Numbered from the stretch's first letter, positions 1-6,942 are shown. The stretch is 8,263 bases of DNA from JBNJEA01 sp051745395 (GCA_051745395.1 JBNJEA010000134.1:1-8263); one strand, 5' to 3'. Made by a program: numbers and translations. Notes: generated from the letters alone by a model not told the origin.

Positions 1-24
1 CCGGATGCGGCACTGACTGCCGCC

Positions 25-48
25 GCCTCCAGTCTGTGGGGCTTTTTT
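25..48 (+). terminator. Weak candidate terminator, plus orientation
   Basis: GCCTCC (25-30) can pair with TGGGGC (37-42) over five base pairs, including one G-T wobble. Six T residues (43-48) follow directly. This would end a plus-strand transcript entering from the left of the window, convergent with the permease remnant. The stem is short, so this is a tentative call. An open plus-strand frame from base 1 to a TAA at 52-54 could be the tail of such a gene, but it is too short to identify. Confidence 0.25.
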
Positions 49-80
49 AGATAAAAGTCACGCACATGAAACGCTTTCAT

Positions 81-1025
81 TCATGGATCCTGATGCTCCG
101 GCGCCGCTTTCGGACCGGGCGATGACAGATTCCGGCGGTTTTCGGACGGATTCGGGGATGTCGCTTTGCCGGTCCGCTTTTCCCGCCAGGCAAAACTTGC
201 ATACACCAGAATGCCGGCGGCAATGGTCACCAATCCGTACAGGGAATTCAAGGGCCGGCTTTGAATGGCATAAATCACGATCCCCAGGTTGCCCAGGATA
301 AAAACCAGCGGGGTGAGCGGGTAGCCGAAGGTTTTGTAAGGCGGGGTCTCTGCCGGCCGGGTATAACGCAGCCGCACCAGACCGATTACCGTAAGCAGGG
401 CGAAAATCGAAAGGGTAAAACCGATGTAGACCAGCAGGGCGTTGAACGTGGCGGTAATAACCATCAAAATGGCAATGGCGGCCTGGAGAAAAATCGAGGC
501 CGCCGGCGTCTTGCGCCTGCTGTTGACCCGGGCGAACAGCCCGAAAAACACGTCGTCTTTGGACATGGCGTAATAGACCCGCGGGCCGGTCATGATCATG
601 GCGCTTAGCACGGATAAAATGGCCAGCGCGACCGCAGTGGAAAAGTACCGGCTTATGTTTTCGCCAAACAGGTTCACCGCAGATTTCGCCCCCACATCGA
701 GCACATCCTGCATCTGGTCCGCCGGCACGGCATAGATGTAGAGCGCGTTTAACAGCAGATACAGAATGATCACCACCAAAGTGCCGGCAATCAGTGACAG
801 CGGAATGTTTCGGCCGGGGTTTTTGATCTCGCCGCCCAGGTAAGCCGCCGCGTTCCAGCCGCTGTAGGCAAAGGCCACGAAAATCAGGGATACGGCAAAG
901 GATTCGGCAAACGATTGCATGGAGGCGGCGCCCGAAGCAGAAGCGGTATAAAAATGGGGCAACGAGCCGTCGCCGAAGACGAAGCCGGTGACGATAAAGA
1001 GGATGATCAGGGCGATGTGGTCAAT
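81..1025 (-). pseudogene. 5'-truncated amino-acid permease (APC superfamily)
   Basis: This is the C-terminal two thirds of an inner-membrane amino-acid/polyamine/organocation permease. The open frame runs 314 codons from just after a TGA at 1026-1028. It begins inside a membrane helix (HIALIILFIVTGFVFGDG) and has no credible start codon or ribosome binding site. About eight hydrophobic segments can be counted, matching TM5-TM12 of the usual 12-helix fold. The segment SLIFVAFAYSGWNAAAYLGG followed by EIKNPGRNIP matches the conserved TM6 and following loop of the LAT/YfnA-like branch. A hydrophilic tail of about 35 residues ends the protein. Roughly 130-150 N-terminal residues with TM1-TM4 are absent, so transport function is very unlikely. 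The remainder has no internal stops, which suggests a fairly recent loss. It lies 71 bp downstream of the tetrapyrrole-methylase remnant on the same strand. The substrate cannot be inferred. Confidence 0.75.
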
Positions 1026-1099
1026 TCATGTCTGTAGAAGTTGTCATTGTAAAAATTAAGACAGCGCTGCCCGTTGCCGCCCATATTCGGCATAGGCGT

Positions 1100-1597
1100 C
1101 TACACGTTCAAAAAATCGCCCACATATACCAGATGCTCAAAAGGGAAATCCCTGCCCTTGGTTTTTTCCAGGATATTGTCCAGCCGACCGGTGATCTGAA
1201 ATTCTTTTTCCTTGTCACCGGCATAAAACGCGATGGCGATCGGCGTAGCCGGCGGGTAATGGGTCTTTAACTTTTCCACCAGGTCCGCAAAGTCCGTGTG
1301 CATGGTAAAAATGACCAAGGTGGGCTCATGGCCGGCGAACTTGTCGATGTCGCGATAGTGCATCAGCACGGCGCAACGCGTATCTTTGCCCAGCATAATG
1401 TCGCGGCCCAGCATGGCATTGGCGGCGTTTAAACAGCTCACCCCGGCAATGATTTCGGGATCCAGATCGTCGAGCGCCGCCAGATACCAGCGGTACGGGC
1501 CGCCGTATATCATCAGGTCGCCGCTGCCCAAAACCGCAACGTTTTTGCCGTCGGCAACGGCCGTACGGATCCTGGACGCCAACTCCCGCCGGATATG
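1100..1597 (-). pseudogene. 5'-truncated tetrapyrrole (corrin/porphyrin) methylase family protein
   Basis: A frame of 165 codons runs from just after a TAA (1598-1600) to a TAG at 1100-1102. It resembles the C-terminal two thirds of SAM-dependent tetrapyrrole methylases, the fold of CbiF/CobM and related stand-alone methylases. Visible marks are VAVLGSGDLMIYGGP, matching the family's SGDPxxYG segment with P replaced by L, then EIIAGVSCLNAANAMLGRDI, then the end segment AIAFYAGDKEKEFQITG with a terminal VGDFL. The first domain, with the N-terminal glycine-rich motif and part of the active-site cleft, is missing. The only in-frame initiator is a TTG at 1582 without a good Shine-Dalgarno sequence. 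It follows the His-rich DUF4198 gene after only 16 bp, so it may still be co-transcribed. In an intact relative the substrate would be a corrinoid or sirohaem-type precursor; which one cannot be told. The call of a remnant is firmer than the exact subfamily. Confidence 0.7.
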
Positions 1598-1613
1598 TTA
1601 ATGATTCCGGGCC

Positions 1614-2408
1614 CTATTGAAAATCCATCGTCAATGAAGTGATGTAAGAATACGAATCGCATTTGTCGCGATCCGGGTAAGGCGTTTTGTGCTTTGCCGT
1701 AAACAGCCAGGCGCCGCCGGATGTCAGGTCTATGCGGGCGATGCCGTCTGAATCGGTTTTTACCGGTTTGTTGTGGCCATGGCCGCCGTGGCCATCCCCA
1801 TGCCCATGCCCATGCCCATGGTCATGCGCTGCGGAAGCCGGGGTTACCGGGGCCTCGGCAAGCGGTTTTCCCTGAAACAGAACCTTCAAGGCAATGGTGT
1901 CTCCTTCGCCCTTTCCGGCGGGGTCATCTGCGGGAAAAATTTCCAGCGCGCGGGCGCCGTTTGACACGGTATAGTCGCTCGGTTTGCCGCAGCGCACCGC
2001 GGTGACGGCCGATATGCGATAGGCAAAACAGGAGAGCACGCCTTCCAGCGTCTGCTTGTTGCCCTGCTTGCGCCCCTGCGTGGTATTGGACACAAAACCG
2101 GGTTTCATCACTGCATACACCCAGTAAATGCCCTTTTGCTTCGGCGTAAAGGTGTATTCCGACGGCGAAAGGGATTTGCCGTCGATTTCAGTACCGTCCG
2201 GGGCCACGGCATAAACGGATTTCAGCCGGCCTTCTTTTTCCATTTTGCCGTGGGGGTATTCATGGCCGAAACCGACTTCCACCCGCACGGTTTCGCCAAC
2301 CGATACGGCATCACTGCCCGGTGTCAGCGATAACATATGGGCCTGCACCGATGCGGCCAGGCACAACAACATGAAACCGGATAAAACGCTTAGTGCGATC
2401 TTTTTCAT
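1614..2408 (-). CDS. DUF4198 periplasmic protein with histidine-rich insert
   Basis: This is a 264-residue exported protein of the DUF4198 type (PF10670), a family often annotated in connection with nickel uptake and found beside TonB receptors. A 23-residue signal peptide (MKKIALSV... ending VQA) is predicted to be cut before His24, leaving HML at the mature N-terminus. The C-terminal Ig-like part shows GKPLAEAP (180-187), TDSDGIARI (218-226) and AKHKTP (238-243). All three match the paralogue at 7416-8132, as does NTTQGRK against NTTRGKK there. Between GKPLA and TDSDG lies an insert at residues 195-212 with eight histidines alternating with glycine and aspartate, a likely metal-chelating loop. 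The start is secure: AGGAGG (2415-2420) sits 6 nt upstream of the ATG. The gene follows the broken receptor and a stem-loop, so it may have its own promoter, but I found no convincing -35/-10 pair. Metal identity is unknown. Confidence 0.85.
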   Translation of the reverse strand: MKKIALSVLSGFMLLCLAASVQAHMLSLTPGSDAVSVGETVRVEVGFGHEYPHGKMEKEGRLKSVYAVAPDGTEIDGKSLSPSEYTFTPKQKGIYWVYAVMKPGFVSNTTQGRKQGNKQTLEGVLSCFAYRISAVTAVRCGKPSDYTVSNGARALEIFPADDPAGKGEGDTIALKVLFQGKPLAEAPVTPASAAHDHGHGHGHGDGHGGHGHNKPVKTDSDGIARIDLTSGGAWLFTAKHKTPYPDRDKCDSYSYITSLTMDFQ

Positions 2409-2488
2409 TTTTTTCCTCCTTAATTTTCAAAGCATTTCAACAATCCGGGCTTGGTTTTTCCGCATTCGCAAAATGGCACGAAGCGGCC

Positions 2489-2584
2489 CTGACGGCGGCG
2501 GGGAAAAGTGGGTTTGCGAGCGGAAATTGCGCCTCTTTACGGCGCCTGGAGCGAGCAAACTTACTTTTTCGCGCCGCCGCTCAG
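2489..2584. repeat. Long imperfect inverted repeat / stem-loop
   Basis: Bases 2493-2517 and 2555-2579 form 25-nt arms with 21 of 25 positions complementary. The stem extends outward through CTGA (2489-2492) and TCAG (2581-2584) with one bulged C. A second short stem, GCGCC (2529-2533) with GGCGC (2541-2545), sits inside the loop. Three of the four mismatches become G-U pairs in an RNA copied from the plus-strand sequence, but C-A mismatches in the minus-strand RNA, so folding is better in plus orientation. Both sides also carry T-rich runs, so bidirectional termination is possible. It could instead be a REP-like or MITE-like palindrome; only one copy is in the window. It lies between the broken receptor and the His-rich DUF4198 gene. 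The rest of this 195-bp gap shows no other structure except the ribosome binding site of the DUF4198 gene. Confidence 0.75.
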
Positions 2585-2603
2585 CCGTAAAACCAAAACA
2601 GGG

Positions 2604-3241
2604 TTACTCGTCAAAGCGGATGCCCTGCCACTTTTCAAACAGGCGGTGTTTGACCGAAATGCCGAGCAGATCGAACGCGTCGATTGCGGTCCGGTTGACT
2701 TTGTAGACGTCTTGTTCGATTTCCTCGACCGTTTCTGCAACCTGGTCGTCCTGATACTCGTAATCCAGCGTGGCACGGGTCGCCTCGGACAACCGCCAGG
2801 TCAATTTCGCGGTCACGAAATGCTTTGCGCGTTCATCGAGTTCATCCTTTGCGGAGGCCACGTATTGATCGCCCTTGTATTCGAAATCCTGTCAGGCATA
2901 ACCCAAAAGAAAATCCATCGAATCGGTCAGGTGCCCGTTGAACCGTCGTCGTCATTGCCCACCCAAATGGTGTCATCCTTGTAGCGCAGGCCGGCGGTCA
3001 ATATCAGGCCGTCGATGATACTCCCTTCATGCCGGCAAAAGCCGGCAATGTTTTCGATCCGTTTTTCGTCCGGGCCGCCTTCGTCTTCGTAGCCGTCATA
3101 GCACTGCTCCAGTTCCATGCCCGCGGTGATGACATGGCCCTCGGCAGGCTGGAATTCGTTGGCCGCTTTGGCCCCCTGCTGCCGCCATTCGGTCACCCAC
3201 GAATCGCCGGTCAACCCCTTTGAATGATCTTCCGGTTCCAC
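2604..3241 (-). pseudogene. Broken TonB-dependent receptor (barrel fragment)
   Basis: Two overlapping minus-strand frames together read like part of the beta-barrel of a TonB-dependent outer-membrane receptor, BtuB-like in style. The upstream frame carries NEFQPAEGHVITAGMELEQ, then IIDGLILTAGLRYKDDTIW, both typical barrel strands, and runs out at a TGA (2927-2929). The reading continues one frame over with NGHLTDSMDFLLGYA, then an in-frame TGA at 2892-2894 where a Trp codon would fit, then QDFEYKGDQY and barrel strands on to KHRLFEKWQGIRFDE with a TAA at 2604. The plug domain and most of the barrel are missing at the 5' side, and the last strands with the terminal aromatic residue are missing at the 3' side. 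It starts within about 20 bp of the tonB-side hairpin. It is followed by the His-rich DUF4198 gene, as the intact receptor at the right edge is followed by the other DUF4198 gene. A functional product is not expected. Confidence 0.8.
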
Positions 3242-3256
3242 GGGGGATGCCCGACC

Positions 3257-3295
3257 GGAGGCAGCCGACGATCTTGGCGGAGCGCGGCTGCCTCC
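3257..3295 (-). terminator. Hairpin at the end of the tonB operon
   Basis: GGAGGCAGCCG (3257-3267) and CGGCTGCCTCC (3285-3295) are perfect 11-bp inverted copies around a 17-nt loop. The hairpin begins 7 bp after the tonB stop codon. In the direction of tonB transcription it is preceded by an A run but not followed by T residues. In the opposite direction it is followed by ATTTTTC. It may be half of a former bidirectional terminator or an mRNA-stabilising 3' hairpin. The hairpin itself is certain; its termination role is less so. Confidence 0.6.
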
Positions 3296-3302
3296 ATTTT
3301 TC

Positions 3303-3983
3303 TTATGTCAGTTCAAATAAAATCGTAACCTTCATCTGCAACGGCCCGGAAAACAGGCTCGACGGCGGCGATGCAAACGGGGCCGAGTTGCGCACCGCAT
3401 CTATAGCCGCCCGATCCAGGCTGTCATTGCGTGAACTTTTTACGATGTGGACGTCCGTGGCTTTGCCGCCGGGCAAAACCGTAAATTCGACCACCACCCG
3501 GCCCTCGATCTGCCTTCTCTTTGCGGATTCCGGATACTGCTTGTGGCTTTCGATTTTTAACCGCAGCATGTCGAAATACTCCGTGCGGCTCATGTATCGG
3601 GGCGCTTCCCCCGCCGCCTGGTATTCGTTGACATCGGCGGACAGCCCGCTTGTATCCGGCATGGCGATTTCATCCATGTCCACATCCGGAGAACGGACAT
3701 CTTCAACGGCTTCCGGTTTCATCCGCGGCACTTCCTGCTTGCTCACATCGAGCTTGTCGACGTTATCAACTTCCGGTGGTTTGTGCGGCTGCCGGGGCTG
3801 CGGGATTACACGCCGATCCATTTCGTTGGTATCGGAGACTTCGATTTCAATGGATCGATAATTTTCCGAATGATACAGGTCGGCAATATATAAAAAAATA
3901 ACGAAGTGAATACCCAAAGAAATCGCAATCATGACCTGCAAAACCCGGTTGGGACGTTTTTTGTCTTCATCCGCGGCGGACAT
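3303..3983 (-). CDS. tonB: TonB energy transducer
   Basis: This 226-residue protein passes proton-motive energy from an ExbB-ExbD complex across the periplasm to an outer-membrane receptor. A short cytoplasmic N-terminus precedes one membrane helix at about residues 14-33. That helix contains SLGIH, matching the conserved Ser-x3-His pair of TonB helices (S22/H26 here). The periplasmic linker, about 45-125, is acidic and only moderately proline-rich, with PQPRQPHKPPE near its start. The C-terminal TonB domain runs from about 131 to the end, with YPESAKRRQIEGRVVVEF (150-167), LPGGKATDV and the closing strand MKVTILFEL. The start is the ATG 3 bp after the exbD stop, preceded by AGAGGGA inside exbD. 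Order and spacing place it last in the receptor-to-motor operon, followed by a hairpin. It probably serves the receptor encoded at the right edge. Confidence 0.93.
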   Translation of the reverse strand: MSAADEDKKRPNRVLQVMIAISLGIHFVIFLYIADLYHSENYRSIEIEVSDTNEMDRRVIPQPRQPHKPPEVDNVDKLDVSKQEVPRMKPEAVEDVRSPDVDMDEIAMPDTSGLSADVNEYQAAGEAPRYMSRTEYFDMLRLKIESHKQYPESAKRRQIEGRVVVEFTVLPGGKATDVHIVKSSRNDSLDRAAIDAVRNSAPFASPPSSLFSGPLQMKVTILFELT

Positions 3984-3986
3984 GTT

Positions 3987-4394
3987 TTAAAAGTCCCTCT
4001 CCGTTGCCAGGCGCAGCCGCTCGGCGCCGGCCGCCTTGGCAAAATCCATGACCTTGACGGCCTTGTTTAACACCACGCTGCGATCGGCCTTGACAATTAC
4101 CAGGCGGTCGCTGTCTTTTCCGATCATCTGCTTGAGCTTGCGAAACAGCATATCCATTTCGATCTTTTGGTCTTCGAGATAGGGCTGGCCGTCTTTGTCC
4201 ACGTAGACCGTGATTTCCTTTTGGGTCTGCGGCGCGGATGCCTTGGCCTGGGGCAGATCGACATCAATGCCCTCATCGACCATGAAATTGGTGGTCAGCA
4301 AAAAGTAAATCAGCAGCATGAAAACAATGTCGATCAACGCGGTCAGCGGCGCCTGGATGGTATAACGCTGTTGTTTTTTAAAGGTCAGTGCCAT
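3987..4394 (-). CDS. exbD: ExbD/TolR family biopolymer transport protein
   Basis: This 135-residue inner-membrane protein is a normal length for ExbD. A short basic N-terminus (MALTFKKQQRY) leads into one membrane helix, LTALIDIVFMLLIYFLLTT, at about residues 17-35. Asp22 is the proton-carrying aspartate equivalent to E. coli ExbD Asp25. The periplasmic domain follows, with VDLPQAKAS, EITVYVDKDGQPYLED and LVIVKADRSV, the last matching the family's conserved (V/I)xADxxV strand. With ExbB it forms the proton channel that drives TonB. The ATG start has GAGGA upstream. It lies 31 bp after exbB and 3 bp before tonB. TolR is the alternative name by homology, but the adjacent tonB favours ExbD. Confidence 0.93.
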   Translation of the reverse strand: MALTFKKQQRYTIQAPLTALIDIVFMLLIYFLLTTNFMVDEGIDVDLPQAKASAPQTQKEITVYVDKDGQPYLEDQKIEMDMLFRKLKQMIGKDSDRLVIVKADRSVVLNKAVKVMDFAKAAGAERLRLATERDF

Positions 4395-4425
4395 TTATTT
4401 GTTCCTCGATGTTTCGGCCGTTTTG

Positions 4426-5034
4426 TTACCGGCGGACGGCGATGGCCTTTAAAAACGCCACCGCCCCGTCCTGGAGCTTGGCTTCATATTTTTCAATCCG
4501 GGCGATCAGGTAGGAATGGGCCACCATGGTCGGCAGCGCCACTGCAAGGCCGAGTGCGGTGGTCAGCATGGCCTCCCAGATGCCGCCGGCAAGCACGGCC
4601 GCATTGACCTTGCCGCCCATCTGCTGAATCACCATAAACGCCTTGATCATGCCGATCACCGTGCCGAGCAGCCCCAGCAGCGGGGCGATATTGCCGATGG
4701 TGGCCAGCACCTGGGTGTAGGTCGACAGATCCCGGACCTCGTTTTCCGTGGCGTGGGAGAGCACGGATTCAATGACATCGCGGTCCTGGTCCTTGACCCC
4801 GATGGCCTGGGAAAGCACCCGTCCCATGGGCGAGTTGCTCTGCATGGCCGCATCGTGGGCGTCCTCGATCTTGTCCTGCCGGATCAACGCGACCACTTTT
4901 TCGGCCAGCCCGGCGCCCCGGCTTTTCAACCGGGCAAACCGGATCACCCGTTCGGCAAATATGGCCAGTGCCACCACCGAGCAAAGCAGAATCGGAATAA
5001 CCAGCACCCCGCCTTTGGATAGAAATTCAATCAT
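4426..5034 (-). CDS. exbB: ExbB/TolQ/MotA-type proton channel protein
   Basis: This 202-residue inner-membrane protein has three predicted helices: about 10-28, 111-135 and 146-170. TM2 carries the family signature ATIGNIAPLLGLLGTVIGMI. TM3 carries GIWEAMLTTALGLAVALPT, where Glu154 and Thr159 fit E. coli ExbB Glu176 and Thr181, with Thr125 in TM2 near the position of Thr148. A cytoplasmic loop of about 80 residues separates TM1 and TM2. The ATG overlaps the stop of the repeat-protein gene upstream (ATGA at 5031-5034), so translation of the two is probably coupled. GGAGG lies 10 nt upstream. It is somewhat shorter than E. coli ExbB, as is usual for this simpler branch without an extended N-terminus. 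It works with the ExbD and TonB encoded just downstream. Confidence 0.93.
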   Translation of the reverse strand: MIEFLSKGGVLVIPILLCSVVALAIFAERVIRFARLKSRGAGLAEKVVALIRQDKIEDAHDAAMQSNSPMGRVLSQAIGVKDQDRDVIESVLSHATENEVRDLSTYTQVLATIGNIAPLLGLLGTVIGMIKAFMVIQQMGGKVNAAVLAGGIWEAMLTTALGLAVALPTMVAHSYLIARIEKYEAKLQDGAVAFLKAIAVRR

Positions 5035-6914
5035 TGCGCTTTTTCCTCCGGATCTTTCGCTTTCGTTGGGTTTTTCTTCTGCGCCGGCAAATCGGACCCG
5101 GCCGCACGGTCGTCGGCCGGCTCTGCCGCCTTTTCTTTGCGCTTGTCTTCTACCACGTCGGCCTTGCCGTCATAATCCAGGTCCTTTTCCCGCCGTACCA
5201 AGGCCCCGGTATCATCATAGGTTTCCCACAGGTCCGGCTCGCCGTCGGCATTGGTGTCCTCCTCGACGGCTTCAATGCCGCCGCCGGCATAGTAAAACCA
5301 TACGTCAACGGCGCCGTCGCCGTTTTGGTCCTTTTCGGCCCGCACCGGGTTTTCTTCGTCGTCATAAAACCAGACAAGGTCCGCCTTTTCGGGGCCATCG
5401 GCATATTCCACGGCCCTGACCAGCTTTTCATCGGCATCGTAGAACTCGCGAAAATCCATCTGCCCGTCGCGGTTTTCATCAACGGCTTTTTCCCGCAGCG
5501 CGCCGTCTTGATAGAAAAACCGCGCATCGACCTTTTCGTCCGCGTTGGCGTCCTGTTCCATCACCATGGACCACTCCGGGCGGTCAAACCATTGCGTGAT
5601 CTCGAAATGGCCGTCATGGTCGGCATCCCGGATCTGTTTCCGCTTTTGGCCCTCGCTGTATAAGGCCCGCAGATCAATGTCGCCGTCTTCGTTTTCGTCT
5701 TTTTCCAGCTTGGTCATCTCTTCATCTTCGTAATACTGCCAGGTATCGACGGTGCCGTTGTAATTGGTATCGCTTTCGACTTTTTCCTTTTCTTCCCCGG
5801 CATTGAAAAACAGGGTCATATCCACCCGGCCGTCTTTATTTTGATCTTTTGTCTGCCGTACCATCTTTTCGTTTTCCAGGTAGGTGACCGTTTCCAAAAA
5901 CCCGTCTGCGTCCGCATCATATTCCACCCGGACCTGCCGGCCGGCCTCAAAAAACCGTTTCCGGTCAATGGTGCCGGTATGCCGGCTGTCTTCTTCGACC
6001 TTCTTTACGCGCCCCTTTTCGTCGAACCGGGCAAAATAATCCCGGGTGCCGTCGTGGTTGGTGTCTTTTTCCCGGGATACGGGATCGCCGCCTTCAAACT
6101 CGGTGAAAACATCGAATGCCCCGTCGAAATTCGAATCCTTTTTCTGCTCGACCGGATCGCCGTTTTGAAATCGGGTTACCGAATCGATTGTACCGTCATA
6201 ATTTCTGTCTTTTTCCTGGCGCACCACGTCCCCGTCTTCATAAAACCGCGTGGTTTCCATTTTCCCGTCCTGCTCCAAGTCATGGCGGCTTTTTTCGGCA
6301 AGCCCCTGGCCATCATAGAACACCACCCGTTCGTAATCGCCGTCTTCGTTTTCATCCACCCGACGCTTGACCGGTTTGTCGTCGGCATAGCTCTGCCAGA
6401 CATTGATCGTGCCGTTTTCGTCCGTGTCCCGGGTGGAGCGGGCCAGCTTACCGTTTTCAAAGTGATACATCGTGTCGAAAAAACCGCTGCCACTGGTGTC
6501 GGCTTCCATTTTCACGGGTTTTTCGTTTTCATCGAAAAACGTCCGCCGATTGACTTTGCCCTCTTCATTTAACCGCTCCTGGCGAATGCGTTTTCCGTCG
6601 GAAAAAAAATCGATGCAATCAATGCCGCCTTCATGGTCTATGTCTTGTTCCATGCGGACGACCTGCTGCTTTTCGTAATACTGGAACCGGTCCATGGTCC
6701 CGTCTTGATTGGTATCGACCTTCAAACGGCGGATCTTTCCGTTTTCGTCGAAACAAGTAATCCGGTCCACTGCACCGTCGTCGTTTGTATCCTTTTCCAC
6801 GCACTTGCCGGCTTCTGCGAAAACCGCAGGTGCGGCAATCAGCATGCACGCCATCACCATCCACACGAAACAAGCGATTGATGCATATCGGTATATACGG
6901 CAAACATGCGCCAT
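5031..6914 (-). CDS. Exported calcium-loop (DxNxDGxxD) repeat protein
   Basis: This is a 627-residue acidic protein of no recognised named family. A signal peptide ends near residue 33 (AAPAVFA then EAGKC). Residues 42-586 are 22 full repeats of 24-26 residues plus a short 23rd. Each begins with an EF-hand/thrombospondin-3-like loop of pattern DxNxDGxxD, as in DTNQDGTMD, DRNYDGTID and DQNGDGAVD. Each continues with an aromatic pair (FQYY, WQYY, WFYY) and a basic-acidic strand such as VVRMEQ or VRAEK, suggesting a beta-hairpin per repeat. Several loops are degenerate, for example LNEEGKVN and DANADEKVD. A charged Lys/Glu/Pro tail of about 40 residues ends it. The start is set at 6914 rather than the upstream ATG at 6971: AGGAAGGG lies 5 nt before it, the signal peptide then begins at residue 1, and overlap with the previous gene disappears. 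Calcium binding and location (periplasm or surface) are inferred. Its stop overlaps exbB. Confidence 0.88.
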   Translation of the reverse strand: MAHVCRIYRYASIACFVWMVMACMLIAAPAVFAEAGKCVEKDTNDDGAVDRITCFDENGKIRRLKVDTNQDGTMDRFQYYEKQQVVRMEQDIDHEGGIDCIDFFSDGKRIRQERLNEEGKVNRRTFFDENEKPVKMEADTSGSGFFDTMYHFENGKLARSTRDTDENGTINVWQSYADDKPVKRRVDENEDGDYERVVFYDGQGLAEKSRHDLEQDGKMETTRFYEDGDVVRQEKDRNYDGTIDSVTRFQNGDPVEQKKDSNFDGAFDVFTEFEGGDPVSREKDTNHDGTRDYFARFDEKGRVKKVEEDSRHTGTIDRKRFFEAGRQVRVEYDADADGFLETVTYLENEKMVRQTKDQNKDGRVDMTLFFNAGEEKEKVESDTNYNGTVDTWQYYEDEEMTKLEKDENEDGDIDLRALYSEGQKRKQIRDADHDGHFEITQWFDRPEWSMVMEQDANADEKVDARFFYQDGALREKAVDENRDGQMDFREFYDADEKLVRAVEYADGPEKADLVWFYDDEENPVRAEKDQNGDGAVDVWFYYAGGGIEAVEEDTNADGEPDLWETYDDTGALVRREKDLDYDGKADVVEDKRKEKAAEPADDRAAGSDLPAQKKNPTKAKDPEEKAQ

Positions 6915-6919
6915 CTTTA

Positions 6920-6929
6920 CCCTTCCTTT
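6920..6929 (-). promoter_or_regulatory. Ribosome binding site deciding the repeat-protein start
   Basis: On the minus strand AAAGGAAGGG ends 5 nt before the ATG at 6914. The competing upstream ATG at 6971 lies inside the preceding gene and would put 19 extra, mostly basic, residues before the signal peptide. Confidence 0.7.
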
Positions 6930-6942
6930 GTCAAACTTCCGG

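Noticed and set aside
1..54. Plus-strand frame open from the window edge to a TAA at 52-54 as the tail of a gene
   Set aside because: Only 17 codons, no recognisable C-terminus, and the T tract of the candidate terminator would lie inside the coding sequence.
66..80. Small palindrome ATGAAACGCTTTCAT just after the permease stop, as its terminator
   Set aside because: Six base pairs with a three-base loop and no T tract in the direction of transcription; too weak to call.
1029..1099. Possible small gene or attachment site in the 71-bp spacer between methylase and permease remnants
   Set aside because: No frame with a ribosome binding site, no inverted or direct repeats at its ends.
2892..2894. 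In-frame TGA read as selenocysteine or as a reassigned Trp codon
   Set aside because: The same fragment has a frameshift and missing ends, Trp in neighbouring genes is encoded normally by TGG, and several intact genes end in TGA.
3220..3861. Plus-strand open frame of 213 codons opposite tonB
   Set aside because: The minus strand encodes a clear TonB with membrane helix and C-terminal domain. The plus frame has low-complexity Ser/Thr/Arg composition and no family resemblance.
5034..5663. Long plus-strand open frame opposite the repeat-protein gene
   Set aside because: It is antisense to the repeat array. The repeated Asp/Asn/Gly/Glu codons rarely give stops on the other strand. It has no ribosome binding site or recognisable domain.
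5841..6572. Second long plus-strand open frame (243 codons) opposite the repeat-protein gene
   Set aside because: Same cause: its hydrophobic, periodic product mirrors the 72-bp coding period of the sense repeats.
5034..6914. Repeat array as a CRISPR or DNA-level tandem repeat
   Set aside because: The period is a protein repeat of about 24 codons with diverged DNA. There are no identical repeats separated by unique spacers.
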